Part shown: positions 31,964 through 39,981 of the stretch, piece after piece | Layout: each line of letters begins with the position of its first letter | Position numbering within the stretch: position 1 is the first letter of the stretch | Source of the DNA: an uncultured Oscillospiraceae bacterium | Lineage (GTDB): Bacteria; Bacillota; Clostridia; Oscillospirales; Oscillospiraceae | Assembly: GCA_947629915.1 (NCBI GenBank) | Contig: CANRFN010000005.1 | Span: forward strand, 39,121 to 103,120 | Length of the DNA stretch: 64,000 bases | Reading direction: 5' to 3' | The notes under the pieces: generated by a model | Seen by the model: the letters and a program-made list of their open reading frames with translations, nothing else | What the model was told of the DNA's origin: nothing | Databases searched by the model: none | Position numbers and translations under genes: made by a program

Positions 31964-31986
31964 CCCCGTGTTACCGATGGGTCAGT
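31964..31986 (-). promoter_or_regulatory. Conserved leader element, copy 6
   Basis: Minus-strand ACTGA followed by CCCATCGGTAACACGGGG. The third outer pair is C-G here where the others have U-G, so pairing is kept despite the change. It lies between the leftward promoter and the first gene. Confidence 0.6.
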
Positions 31987-32043
31987 ATTTATTGTTGTTG
32001 ATGTCTTAGCGGTTGTTGTGTGTATCTCTCTGTCTCTGGCGAT

Positions 32044-32130
32044 ATATTACCACATGACATATTCCCTGTAAAGACTTTTTTGTTCAGCAAATTGAACAAA
32101 ATTTTTGCTCCCTGTTCATCGAGTTGAACA
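32044..32130 (-). promoter_or_regulatory. Leftward promoter with two TGTTCA-N6-TGAACA operators
   Basis: On the minus strand, TTTACA (32072-32067), a 17-bp spacer and TAATAT (32049-32044). Upstream lie palindromes TGTTCA-GCAAAT-TGAACA (32081-32098) and TGTTCA-TCGAGT-TGAACA (32113-32130), centres 32 bp apart, three helical turns. The adjacent XRE protein is the obvious candidate regulator. Confidence 0.7.
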
Positions 32131-32186
32131 AAAGGAGCAAATCACAGGTTTAATTGACGCTTTAAGAAACGGCGATGTAATATTAA

Positions 32187-32217
32187 ATGGGCCACAACAT
32201 TAAAAGCTGTGGCCCAT
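32187..32217 (-). terminator. Hairpin after the XRE gene
   Basis: ATGGGCCACA (32187-32196) pairs perfectly with TGTGGCCCAT (32208-32217). On the minus strand it is followed by TTTAATATT. It lies 18 bp after the XRE stop and probably ends that transcript. Confidence 0.6.
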
Positions 32218-32234
32218 CTGATAAGTAGTGGCTA

Positions 32235-32486
32235 TTAGGTCTTGCTCCTGGGGGTGGCCGTCTTGTCCATGCGCCTGACGCTGGTGTCCCGGACCAGCAC
32301 ATCAGAGATCTCACAGCCCAATGCTTCACAGATCGCATCGAGGTGATTCAGGTTGATGTGCTCGGTCAGCTCGTTGTACCAGTCGTTCACCGTGGACGGT
32401 CGGATACCGGTCTTGGTGGCAAGAGCCTTTTGCGTCATTCTCCGCTCGCCAAGCAGAGTCGACAACTTGATCCTGATCATAGCCAT
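32235..32486 (-). CDS. XRE-family transcriptional regulator
   Basis: An 83-residue Cro/C1-type HTH protein (MTQKALATKTGIRPSTVNDWYNE is the recognition region, shown here in part), of the short YozG-like class. ATG 32486 follows AAAGGAGC. It sits upstream of the leftward cluster and next to two copies of a palindromic operator, so it may repress that cluster and/or keep the prophage silent. A C-terminal basic tail (RRMDKTATPRSKT) is present. Its own promoter is not clear. Confidence 0.88.
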   Translation of the reverse strand: MAMIRIKLSTLLGERRMTQKALATKTGIRPSTVNDWYNELTEHINLNHLDAICEALGCEISDVLVRDTSVRRMDKTATPRSKT

Positions 32487-32593
32487 GCTCCTTTCTATAG
32501 GATTTTACTATTATCGTCTCTCTGGCGCATGGATTTGTGATAGAATAACTGCATGGGAGACAAAATAACGAATTCCGGCATTTTTAGACAAAA

Positions 32594-32632
32594 AGAGTCG
32601 AAGGACTTGCAAAAAGCAAGTCCTTCGACTCT
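32594..32632 (-). terminator. Perfect 17-bp hairpin, probable terminator of the tRNA gene
   Basis: AGAGTCGAAGGACTTGC (32594-32610) pairs with GCAAGTCCTTCGACTCT (32616-32632) around an AAAAA loop. On the minus strand it is followed by TTTTTGT. It is 86 bp downstream of the tRNA-Arg gene. The length and perfection are unusual for a tRNA terminator. Confidence 0.65.
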
Positions 32633-32718
32633 CGCTAATCAGGTAACACCCCAGAAAGCACGATCCATGGACCGATCAAACAGATCTGAATTCCATGGTT
32701 CGAGCTTGCTGGTTTCAG

Positions 32719-32792
32719 TACGCCCGAAGGGACTCGAACCCCCAACATTCAGAACCGGAATCTGACGCTCTATCCAATTGAACTACGGGCGC
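32719..32792 (-). tRNA. tRNA-Arg (anticodon CCG)
   Basis: The minus strand folds into a full cloverleaf: acceptor GCGCCCG with CGGGCGT, D arm GTTC...GAGC, anticodon stem TCAGA...TCTGA with loop TTCCGGT (anticodon CCG), T loop TTCGAGT. No CCA is encoded. The last acceptor pair is G-U, and two T-stem pairs are G-U. The 3' end faces the prophage, the usual polarity for phage integration at tRNA genes, so the prophage may have replaced the original 3' end. Confidence 0.93.
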
Positions 32793-33006
32793 ATATCTCA
32801 CATGCACGCTGCATTTTAGCAGATCCGGGGGCGGTTGTAAAGGGGGTTAGGCGAAAAATTTCCTTGGAAGTTTCTACCTTTTCTAGCAGAATCTCTAGTG
32901 AACTGGACGGAATCGCGCTTTTCGTTCCCCGTTCGAGCCCGGACCGTCTTAGAGCCAATCCCCGCCATCCTGCTCCGGGTCAGACTGTGGCTCTGCGGTT
33001 CTCCCA
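32793..33006. other. Intergenic stretch right of the tRNA gene
   Basis: No gene, repeat or strong hairpin is evident. It separates the tRNA-Arg gene from the small antitoxin-associated operon. Confidence 0.4.
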
Positions 33007-33360
33007 TCATCGGATCACTCCGTCCTGGTGGACAGGCTCCAACTCTGTGTTCCCTTTTCTGGCCCACACCAGGGCCTCAAATGCGGAGACCTCTTCCTCC
33101 GGCCGGTACAGCTCCCGCATGTGAGAGAAGATATGGTCATATCCATAATTTTCTATTTGGTACCTCTCGCACAGGTCGTACACCATCTTGGCCCGATTCA
33201 TGTTTGCAGACAGGAACCCGTAATTCAGCCAGAAGGAATCCGGTATCTTGTCCATCAGTTCCTCAGGGGTCATCTCACAGCGGATCATCTTCAGGTAATA
33301 CAGGATGGACGCCAAAAGGGCGCTGTATCCGTGCACATTCCTCTCCTCGGTGATTGTCAT
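33007..33360 (-). CDS. Partner gene of the DinJ-like antitoxin; possible toxin of unknown family
   Basis: A 117-residue helical protein (MTITEERNVHGYSALLASIL...) starting at ATG 33360, one base after the antitoxin stop and after GGAGGT. It does not look like RelE/YafQ, the usual DinJ partner; residues such as YLKMIRCEMTPEELMDKIP and MVYDLCERYQIENYGYDHIF suggest an all-alpha fold. Tight coupling with the antitoxin gene suggests a toxin-antitoxin or regulatory pair. The longer frame reaching 33504 lies inside the antitoxin gene and is rejected. Confidence 0.55.
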   Translation of the reverse strand: MTITEERNVHGYSALLASILYYLKMIRCEMTPEELMDKIPDSFWLNYGFLSANMNRAKMVYDLCERYQIENYGYDHIFSHMRELYRPEEEVSAFEALVWARKGNTELEPVHQDGVIR

Positions 33361-33361
33361 G

Positions 33362-33796
33362 TCAGACCTCCGCAGGAGCGGCACACGCCGATGGATCGGT
33401 CCGATCCCTCCCGGAAGACCCATCCCCGCAGCCAGCGGTCCGATGTGTCGCGGATCCGTTGGACTCTTCCCCAGCGCTCTCCGCAACGCTCTCTTCGATG
33501 GCATTCCCGGCCTCCTCTATGGCGTTCTCAGCGGCATATGGGACGGCGTATTCCACAGCGTACACGGTATCGTACGCGGCCTCTTTCCCATCGTCCTCTT
33601 TGGGCGCGAGGAATGCATCCAGGTCCACGCTCTGGGGCAACTCGATGGGAAAGGGGAGCCCCCTGTGGATCACCACCTGGGTCAGGAAGATGCTCACGGC
33701 CTCGGAGACGGAGAGCCCCAGCGCAGTCAGCACCCGGTCCGCGTCTCCCTTGACGCTCGGGTTCACCCGTGCGGAAATAACTCCACTCTTTTTCAT
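33362..33796 (-). CDS. RelB/DinJ-family antitoxin with a long C-terminal extension
   Basis: A 144-residue protein from ATG 33796 after AGGAGGC. The N-terminal 60 residues are a DinJ/RelB ribbon-helix-helix (SGVISARVNPSVKGDADRVL then LGLSVSEAVSIFLTQVVIHR and GLPFPIEL). DinJ proteins are normally about 85-100 residues; here an extension follows with a Tyr/Ala/Glu repeat (VYAVEYAVPYAAENAIEEAG) and a Ser/Gly/Thr-rich tail. The antitoxin binds its operator and neutralises a ribonuclease toxin in known systems; the toxin here is not the standard one. Confidence 0.78.
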   Translation of the reverse strand: MKKSGVISARVNPSVKGDADRVLTALGLSVSEAVSIFLTQVVIHRGLPFPIELPQSVDLDAFLAPKEDDGKEAAYDTVYAVEYAVPYAAENAIEEAGNAIEESVAESAGEESNGSATHRTAGCGDGSSGRDRTDPSACAAPAEV

Positions 33797-34026
33797 CAAG
33801 ATCGCCTCCTTCCACGGGAATATACGCCCAATCTATATGGATTGCAATACCTCCTTCCGGGAAAATTGAAGTGTTGTCTTTCTATTTTATCATTCTTAAT
33901 TCCCAAAAACAAGTTTCAGAGAATGTTCAAGTTACTTTTCCGTGCAGTTGTGCTTTAATAGATTTAAAACGGTACAAGGCCGTATCGTCTGCATGTGAAT
34001 GTCAGACGCTCTTCCCAGAGAAGACA

Positions 34027-34060
34027 GCCGGCCCCGGATCTTATTGGATCCGGGGCCGGC
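34027..34060 (-). terminator. Terminator of the beta-galactosidase gene
   Basis: GCCGGCCCCGGATC (34027-34040), loop TTATTG, GATCCGGGGCCGGC (34047-34060). A 14-bp perfect stem 24 bp after the gene end. The T-tract is weak. Confidence 0.65.
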
Positions 34061-34083
34061 GTTCTCTTGTCACACTGTTTTCG

Positions 34084-35829
34084 TCATCCGAGATCCGGGG
34101 TGTCGTGGAGCACGATGGCATCTCCCAGGACGCCCTCCGTCTCCAGCACAACGATCTCGTTCTCTCCCTGGTGCAGCCAGGGTGCCGGGAGATACAGCCG
34201 CCTTTGCGGGCCGATATTCCAGAGCCGTCCCAGCGCCCTGCCATTCACAAACACCACCGTTTTGCCATATCCCGGGCATTCCAGGAAAGTGTCCGCCGGC
34301 TCCTCGGTCTCCAGGCAGAACCGGGAGAAGCTGGGCAGTCCCGGCTGTACGGGCCAGTTCCACTCCAACCTGCTGAGGTCCGTGAGGGGCAAGTTGTAGC
34401 GGCTCCATCCAGTGATGTGCCTCCCGTCCAAATGCATCGGCCCCTCCAGGCCCTTTCTCTGCCGCTGCAGCGCGGGCCCGAAGTTCACCCGGCCCAGGTT
34501 CTCCACCAGTATCGCGATCTCGTCCTCCGGCTCCAGGGCCTTCGGCAGGGTGTATCCCTGCTCCAGTTCCTCCCCACTGCAGGTACAGAGGGGCTCATAG
34601 TTCACGAAGATCTGCACCCGATCCCGGGCCAGCGGAATCTGCAGTTTCCGGCCGGCGGCGTATTTGCTCAGCACCGTCCTGTAGAGGATGAAACCGGTGC
34701 TCTGCCCCAGCCGCTCCATGGATTCGGGATCATCCAATTCGAGCACTGGTCCGAGGCGGCTGCCGTACACGTTGTAGAGGAAATCGGTGCGGCCAAGGCA
34801 CGGCAGCTCCCCATATGCCTTTTTGGGGATGGGCGGCGGCAGTTCCGCCGTGGAGCCGGGGTGCATCCGCTCCAGCATCACCTGGATGGCGTAGTATGAG
34901 GCGGTGGGGGTGCCGTCCTCCGCCAGAGGGGCGGCGTAGTCATAGGAGGTCACATCCGGGGTGAGGCGGTCGTAGTAGTTGGCGCCGTTCATGAAGCCGA
35001 AGCTGGTGCCGCCGTGGAACATGTAGAGGTTGGCGCTGCCCAGGGTGAGGGCGTCCTTCAGCTCCTGGGCCACCTGCTGGGGGTTCTGCCGGGCGTGGGG
35101 CCCGCCCCAGGCATCGAACCAGCCGTCCCAGAGCTCCATCACCATCAGGGGGCCGTCCGTCCAGTCCCGGAGGATGGGCAGCCGCTCCTTCACATGGGAG
35201 CCCGTGTTCACCGTGGGGTGGACGCCGGGCAAGGTGCCGCCCTTGAGGCAGGACTCCGTGGGGCCGTCTGAGGTCACGAAGGGCTGGGTGAGGCCGCCCT
35301 TGCGCATGAGATCCGCCAGGGCCTGGAGGTACACCTTGTCCGCGCCGTAGCTGCCGTACTCGTTCTCCACCTGGAAGAGCAGGATGTTGCCCCCGGCGGA
35401 GATCTGGTGGGCCGCCAGGATGGGCAGCAGCTTCTCGTAGTATCGGGCTACCGGGTCCATGAAAGCCGGGTCTGGGGTGCGCAGGGGCACGTCCTCCTCC
35501 CGGAGCAGCCAGGCGGGAAAGCCCCCGAACTCCCACTCCGCACAGATGTACGGGGACGGCCGGACGATGGCCCACAGCCCCAGGGACTGGGCCAGCTCCA
35601 GAAAGCGGGCGATGTCCAGCTCGCCGGCAAAGGAGAACTGACCGGGCTCCGGCTCGTGGAGATTCCAGGGCACATAGGTCTCCACCGTGTTGGCCCCCAT
35701 GGCCTTCAGCTTGGTGAGCCGGTCCTCCCAGTACGCCGGGGGCACCCGGAAGTAGTGGATGGAGCCGGAGATGATCTGAAACGGCCTCCCGTCCAGCAGA
35801 AAGTCCTTTCCGATTTCGAATGTGTGCAT
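34084..35829 (-). CDS. Beta-galactosidase, glycoside hydrolase family 35
   Basis: A 581-residue GH35 enzyme releasing terminal beta-galactose. Start ATG 35829 follows GAAGAGG; the in-frame GTG at 35838 overlaps that site. The catalytic acid/base is Glu157 in VENEYGS and the nucleophile Glu232 in MELWDGWFD. The substrate loop GSIHYFRVPPAYWEDRL (residues about 22-38) is the family signature. No signal peptide is seen, so it should act in the cytoplasm on imported oligosaccharides. C-terminal beta-sandwich domains follow the barrel (about residue 330 onward). Together with the GH29 fucosidase at 49.5 kb it suggests host or milk glycan use. Confidence 0.95.
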   Translation of the reverse strand: MHTFEIGKDFLLDGRPFQIISGSIHYFRVPPAYWEDRLTKLKAMGANTVETYVPWNLHEPEPGQFSFAGELDIARFLELAQSLGLWAIVRPSPYICAEWEFGGFPAWLLREEDVPLRTPDPAFMDPVARYYEKLLPILAAHQISAGGNILLFQVENEYGSYGADKVYLQALADLMRKGGLTQPFVTSDGPTESCLKGGTLPGVHPTVNTGSHVKERLPILRDWTDGPLMVMELWDGWFDAWGGPHARQNPQQVAQELKDALTLGSANLYMFHGGTSFGFMNGANYYDRLTPDVTSYDYAAPLAEDGTPTASYYAIQVMLERMHPGSTAELPPPIPKKAYGELPCLGRTDFLYNVYGSRLGPVLELDDPESMERLGQSTGFILYRTVLSKYAAGRKLQIPLARDRVQIFVNYEPLCTCSGEELEQGYTLPKALEPEDEIAILVENLGRVNFGPALQRQRKGLEGPMHLDGRHITGWSRYNLPLTDLSRLEWNWPVQPGLPSFSRFCLETEEPADTFLECPGYGKTVVFVNGRALGRLWNIGPQRRLYLPAPWLHQGENEIVVLETEGVLGDAIVLHDTPDLG

Positions 35830-35951
35830 GGTCTTCACCTCTTCCCCTGGAGAGTACCACAGGCGGCACCGCCCTGCAAGGGAGGATTTTTGGGCTTTTC
35901 GAGAGAATTTGTCCCATCTGCCCTTCCCCGCCGCCGGGCAGAGAAAACCCC

Positions 35952-35982
35952 GCGGGGCGCGGCGGCAGACGCCGCGCCCCGC
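35952..35982 (-). terminator. Terminator of the ABC exporter operon
   Basis: GCGGGGCGCGGCG (35952-35964) pairs with CGCCGCGCCCCGC (35970-35982); on the minus strand the stem is followed by GGGGTTTTCTC. Confidence 0.8.
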
Positions 35983-36000
35983 AGGGTTGGATTGATCTTC

Positions 36001-37905
36001 TCAGCGGAGTGCGCCGGCCGCCTTGAGGGCGTGCTGCTGGGCCTCGAACTGAATGGTGTAGAGCTGATAGTACCGGCCCTTCTTGGCGAGGAGCTCCTGG
36101 TGGTTGCCCTGCTCCTGAATCACGCCGTGAGACAGCACGATGATGTTGTCTGCGTGCTGGATGGTGCTGAGCCGGTGGGCCACGATGAGCATGGTGCCGA
36201 TGTTCTTCATCTTCTCCAGGGAGTCCTGGATCAGAAGCTCGGTCTCGGTATCGATGTTGGCGGTGGCCTCGTCCAGGATCATCACGGCGGGCTTGTGGAG
36301 GATGGTGCGGGCAAAGCTCAGAAGCTGCCGCTGGCCGGCGGAGAAGTTGTTGCCCCGCTCCCGCACCGGCTCGTCCAGCTTCTGGTCCAGCCGGTTGATG
36401 AAGTGGTCTGCGTTCACGTAGCGGCAGGCCTTCCAGATCTCCTCATCGGTAAAGCTCTCCTCCCGCAGTACGATGTTGCTGCGGATGGTGCCGGAGAAGA
36501 GGAACACGTCCTGGAGCATCTGGCCGAAGTGCCTGCGGAGGGAGGAGATCTTGATGTGGCGGATGTCGATGCCATCGATCAGGATCTGGCCCCTCTGGAT
36601 GTCGTAGTTGCGGCAGATGAGGGAGAGAATGGTGGTCTTGCCGGAGCCGGTGGCGCCCACGAAGGCCACGGTCTCCTTGGGCTTGATGTGGAAGGACACG
36701 CCCTTCAGCACCCACTCGTCCGGCACGTACTGGAACCACACGTCCTTGAACTCGATCTCGCCCTGGATCTCGTCCAGCTCGATGGCGTCCGGCTCGTCCA
36801 CCAGATCCGGCACCATGTCCATCACGGTGAAGATCTTCTCGGCGGAGGCGAAGGCGGACTGCAGCATGTTGAACTGCTCGGCCAGGGTCTGAATGGGGTT
36901 GAAGAACTTGGAGATGTACATGTAGAAGGCCACGAGGACGGAGCTGTCTATCACCTGGCCCATGAAGCGGATGTCCTGGATCACGCCCTTGCCGCAGAGG
37001 TACAGCAGGCACATGGTGGAGGAGATGTACAGCATATACACCATGGGCCGGAAGATACCGAACACGAAGATCTGCTGCTGTTTCGCCTTCTTCAGGGTGT
37101 TGGACCGGTCCAGGAAGTCCTCCATCTTCTCCTGCTCCCGGTTGAAGATCTGGGTGATCTTGATGCCGGACAGGTTCTCGGAGAGATAGGTGTTGATGTC
37201 CGTGGTGGCGTCCTTCACCCGGCGGTACACCCGGCGGGTAAACTTCCGGAAGATCACGGTGAAGAGCACCAGGAACGGGATGAAGCAGAGGATCATCAGG
37301 GTGAGCATGTAGTTCAGGATCAGCATGGCGCCCAATACGCCGATCACCAGGAAGACGTTGCGGACCATGGTGACCAGGATGTTGGTGAACATCATGGAGA
37401 TGGCGTTGGTGTCGTTGCACACGCGGGTTACCAGTTTGCCCACGGGGATCTGGTTCAGCTGATTGTGGCTCAGGCTCTCGATGTGGGTGAACACATCTTC
37501 CCGGAGCTGGGAGAGGATCTTCTGGCCGGTGCGCTGGAGGATGATGGCCTGGAAGTAGTTGCAGACCAGGGACACGATGAGGATGCCGGCGTAGGCGCCC
37601 ACCATGATGTACAGGTTTTGCAGCGGGAAGTCGTTCTTCACCAAGTCCTCGATCTCGCCGATGATGAGGGGCGAGACGATGTCGTAGGCGATGGAGACCA
37701 GCATGATAAAGAGCACCAGCGCGAAGGACTTCCAGTACGGCTTGGCGTAGACGATGAGCCGCTGCATGATCTCGCCGTCCGGGACGTTGCGGTCGAAGCC
37801 AATGGCTTCCTTCTTGTTCTTGATGCCGGCATACGCCACCACGAAGATGATGGCGAATACGCCGATGATGGCGCCCACAATGAGAACAGGCAACCACTCA
37901 CGCAT
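36001..37905 (-). CDS. ABC exporter subunit (permease-ATPase), catalytically complete half
   Basis: A 634-residue half-transporter: an N-terminal membrane domain with about six helices (VLIVGAIIGVFAIIFVVAYA is the first, then a cytosolic stretch before the core) and a C-terminal ATPase. Walker A is GATGSGKTT, the signature NFSAGQRQLL deviates from LSGGQ, and Walker B is VMILDEATANID with the catalytic Glu present. ATG 37905 is preferred over GTG 37914 by ribosome binding site spacing (GGAAGGGGG). It overlaps the partner gene by 8 bp, forming a heterodimer of the BmrCD/TM287-288 type that exports drugs, lipids or peptides. Confidence 0.93.
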   Translation of the reverse strand: MREWLPVLIVGAIIGVFAIIFVVAYAGIKNKKEAIGFDRNVPDGEIMQRLIVYAKPYWKSFALVLFIMLVSIAYDIVSPLIIGEIEDLVKNDFPLQNLYIMVGAYAGILIVSLVCNYFQAIILQRTGQKILSQLREDVFTHIESLSHNQLNQIPVGKLVTRVCNDTNAISMMFTNILVTMVRNVFLVIGVLGAMLILNYMLTLMILCFIPFLVLFTVIFRKFTRRVYRRVKDATTDINTYLSENLSGIKITQIFNREQEKMEDFLDRSNTLKKAKQQQIFVFGIFRPMVYMLYISSTMCLLYLCGKGVIQDIRFMGQVIDSSVLVAFYMYISKFFNPIQTLAEQFNMLQSAFASAEKIFTVMDMVPDLVDEPDAIELDEIQGEIEFKDVWFQYVPDEWVLKGVSFHIKPKETVAFVGATGSGKTTILSLICRNYDIQRGQILIDGIDIRHIKISSLRRHFGQMLQDVFLFSGTIRSNIVLREESFTDEEIWKACRYVNADHFINRLDQKLDEPVRERGNNFSAGQRQLLSFARTILHKPAVMILDEATANIDTETELLIQDSLEKMKNIGTMLIVAHRLSTIQHADNIIVLSHGVIQEQGNHQELLAKKGRYYQLYTIQFEAQQHALKAAGALR

Positions 37906-39679
37906 TGTGAGCACCCCCTTCCTCTTCCAGGCGTTGGAGATCTACCATGTGGTGGTATGCCTCACAGTGTTGATAGAGATCGGCATGGCTGCCCACCGCC
38001 ACGAGACGGCCGTCATCGATGAAGACGATCTTGTCCATCTGCTCGATGGTGGAGATCCGATGGGCGATGAGAATGGTGGTCCTCCCCGCCCGGGTGCGCC
38101 GGAGGTTCTCCAGGATGGTCTTCTCCGTGCCGGTGTCCACCGCGGAGACGGAGTCGTCCAGGATCAGGATGGGGGCCTCTTTCATCAGGGCCCGGGCGAT
38201 GGAGATGCGCTGCTTCTGGCCGCCGCTCACCGTGACGCCGCGCTCGCCCAGTACCGTCTCATAGTTGTCTGCAAAGCCCATGATGTCATCGTTCACATCG
38301 GAGAGGGTGGCGGCATTCCGCACCGCCACGGGGTCCGGCTTCCGGATGCCGAAGGCGATGTTGTTGGTGATGGTGTCGCTGAATAGGAAGTTGTCCTGGG
38401 GCACGTAGGCGCAGGCGGCCCGGACGTCCCGGATGGACACGGTGTTCACATCGTGTCCGTCCACGAAGATGGTGCCGTCCGGCACGTTGTAGGTACGGAG
38501 AATCAGATCCACCAGGGTGGTCTTGCCGGCGCCGGTCTTGCCCACAAGGCCCACGCTCTCGCCGGGCTTGATCTCAAAGGTGATGTGGGAGAGGGCATCG
38601 TACTCCCCACCGGGATAGCGGAAGGTGAGGTCCTGGAAGCGGATGCCACCCTTGACGTTGCTCAGGTGCTCCACATTGGGGCGATCTATCACGTCCTGTT
38701 TGGCGTCCAGCAGCTCGCTGATGCGCTTCAGGGAGGCCTTGCCGCGGCTGGTCATATCAATGAGCTCAGACACCGCCATGATGGGCCACACCACGGCGTT
38801 GAAGTAGCTGATGTACTCCACCAGCTGGCCGGCGTTAAAGGTGTGGTTCCACACCAGGAAGCCGCCGTAGCCCAGCACGATGCAGATGACAGACTCCACA
38901 AAGAGGGTGGCGAGGATGCGCAGCAGCACGGAGAACCGGGTGTAGTCCACGTTGGCCTCCTCGTTCTCCTTGTTCAGCTGCTGGAAGGCCCAGAGCTCCT
39001 TGGCCTCTTTCACAAAGGCCTTGATCACGGCGATGCCGGAGAAGCTCTCCTGGGAGAAGTCAGACAGCATGGAGAAGGCCTCCTGGCGCTTCTCCCACTT
39101 GGCGGACATGTACTTGCCCACCACGGTGCTGGCGCCCAGGAGCAAAAACATGGGGATCAGGGCCAGGAAGGTGAGAAACACGTTCATCCGGGCCATTTTC
39201 ATGATAGACATGCCGCCCATCAGCAGGGCGTCAAAGAACATCAGAAAGCCGGAGCCGTAGCAGTCCTGCACCGTCTCCAGGTCGTTGGTGAAGAGGCTCA
39301 TCAGGTTGCCCACTTTGTTCACCTGATAGTACTCCCGGGAGAGGTCTTTGGCGTGGTCGAACATCTGGTTGCGCAGGTCCGTCTCCACCTTGATGGCAGA
39401 GCCGAAGATGCAGACACGCCAGGCAAACCGGCCGATCACCATGGACAGTATGACACCCACCATGGGCATGCAGATCCGGTCCAGCAGGAAGTCCATGTCG
39501 AAGGTCTCCATGCTGCCGTTGACCAGCACCGCGCCATCGTTGATGCCGTTTACCACCATCTGGTACAGTTCCGGTATCACCAACTGCATGTAATCCACAA
39601 CGATCAGGGCGGCTAATCCCAGCAGCAGCCAACCGCCGTACTTGACGTAGAAGCGGTTGATGTATTTGCCGAAAATCAT
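37898..39679 (-). CDS. ABC exporter subunit with degenerate ATPase site
   Basis: A 593-residue half-transporter upstream of its partner. Six membrane helices are followed by an ATPase with Walker A GKTGAGKTT and a canonical VSGGQKQR signature. Walker B reads LILDDSVSAVD: the catalytic Glu is replaced by Asp, as in the non-hydrolysing half of heterodimeric exporters. This half should therefore pair its good signature motif with the partner's intact Walker site. Expression starts from the promoter at 39785-39813. Confidence 0.93.
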   Translation of the reverse strand: MIFGKYINRFYVKYGGWLLLGLAALIVVDYMQLVIPELYQMVVNGINDGAVLVNGSMETFDMDFLLDRICMPMVGVILSMVIGRFAWRVCIFGSAIKVETDLRNQMFDHAKDLSREYYQVNKVGNLMSLFTNDLETVQDCYGSGFLMFFDALLMGGMSIMKMARMNVFLTFLALIPMFLLLGASTVVGKYMSAKWEKRQEAFSMLSDFSQESFSGIAVIKAFVKEAKELWAFQQLNKENEEANVDYTRFSVLLRILATLFVESVICIVLGYGGFLVWNHTFNAGQLVEYISYFNAVVWPIMAVSELIDMTSRGKASLKRISELLDAKQDVIDRPNVEHLSNVKGGIRFQDLTFRYPGGEYDALSHITFEIKPGESVGLVGKTGAGKTTLVDLILRTYNVPDGTIFVDGHDVNTVSIRDVRAACAYVPQDNFLFSDTITNNIAFGIRKPDPVAVRNAATLSDVNDDIMGFADNYETVLGERGVTVSGGQKQRISIARALMKEAPILILDDSVSAVDTGTEKTILENLRRTRAGRTTILIAHRISTIEQMDKIVFIDDGRLVAVGSHADLYQHCEAYHHMVDLQRLEEEGGAHNA

Positions 39680-39784
39680 AAGCTCGATGCGCTCCTTTGC
39701 GCCGGACGATCCGGCAGGTTATCCCGCAGTGTTCCGAGAGATCTCATTTCCAACTTTCTTGTACCTCCCAAACACGCGACCGCC

Positions 39785-39813
39785 ATTATAGCATGTGGGA
39801 AAATGGGTTACAA
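39785..39813 (-). promoter_or_regulatory. Promoter of the ABC exporter operon
   Basis: On the minus strand, TTGTAA (39813-39808), 17-bp spacer, TATAAT (39790-39785). About 105 bp of leader separates it from the first ATG. The rest of the 39680-39917 gap shows no gene. Confidence 0.7.
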
Positions 39814-39917
39814 GGCCAAAAAATAACGGTTTTCTATCCTTTTTCGGCGCTTAGTATGGTATTTCAGCCGTCTCCCTGCAAGCCGCATAACCCCGTCCCA
39901 TCCCCCTAAATTGCGGG

Positions 39918-39966
39918 CAAAAAGCGGCCAGGTGGGGCTTCCCACGGAAAGCCTCTCCTGGCCGCT
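39918..39966 (-). terminator. Terminator of the GNAT gene
   Basis: AGCGGCCAGG (39923-39932) pairs with CCTGGCCGCT (39957-39966); the minus strand continues as TTTTTGCCC. Confidence 0.75.
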
Positions 39967-39981
39967 TCCATCATGCGTGCC

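Noticed and set aside
29028..31986. Leader elements as a CRISPR or REP-type array
   Set aside because: Copies are hundreds of bases apart, each tied to a gene start, and diverged with pairing kept; this does not fit an array.
35407..38022. 871-codon rightward frame across the GH35 and ABC genes
   Set aside because: It spans two real leftward genes plus their terminator; composition (Val, Leu, His, Gly) is typical of a GC-driven antisense frame.
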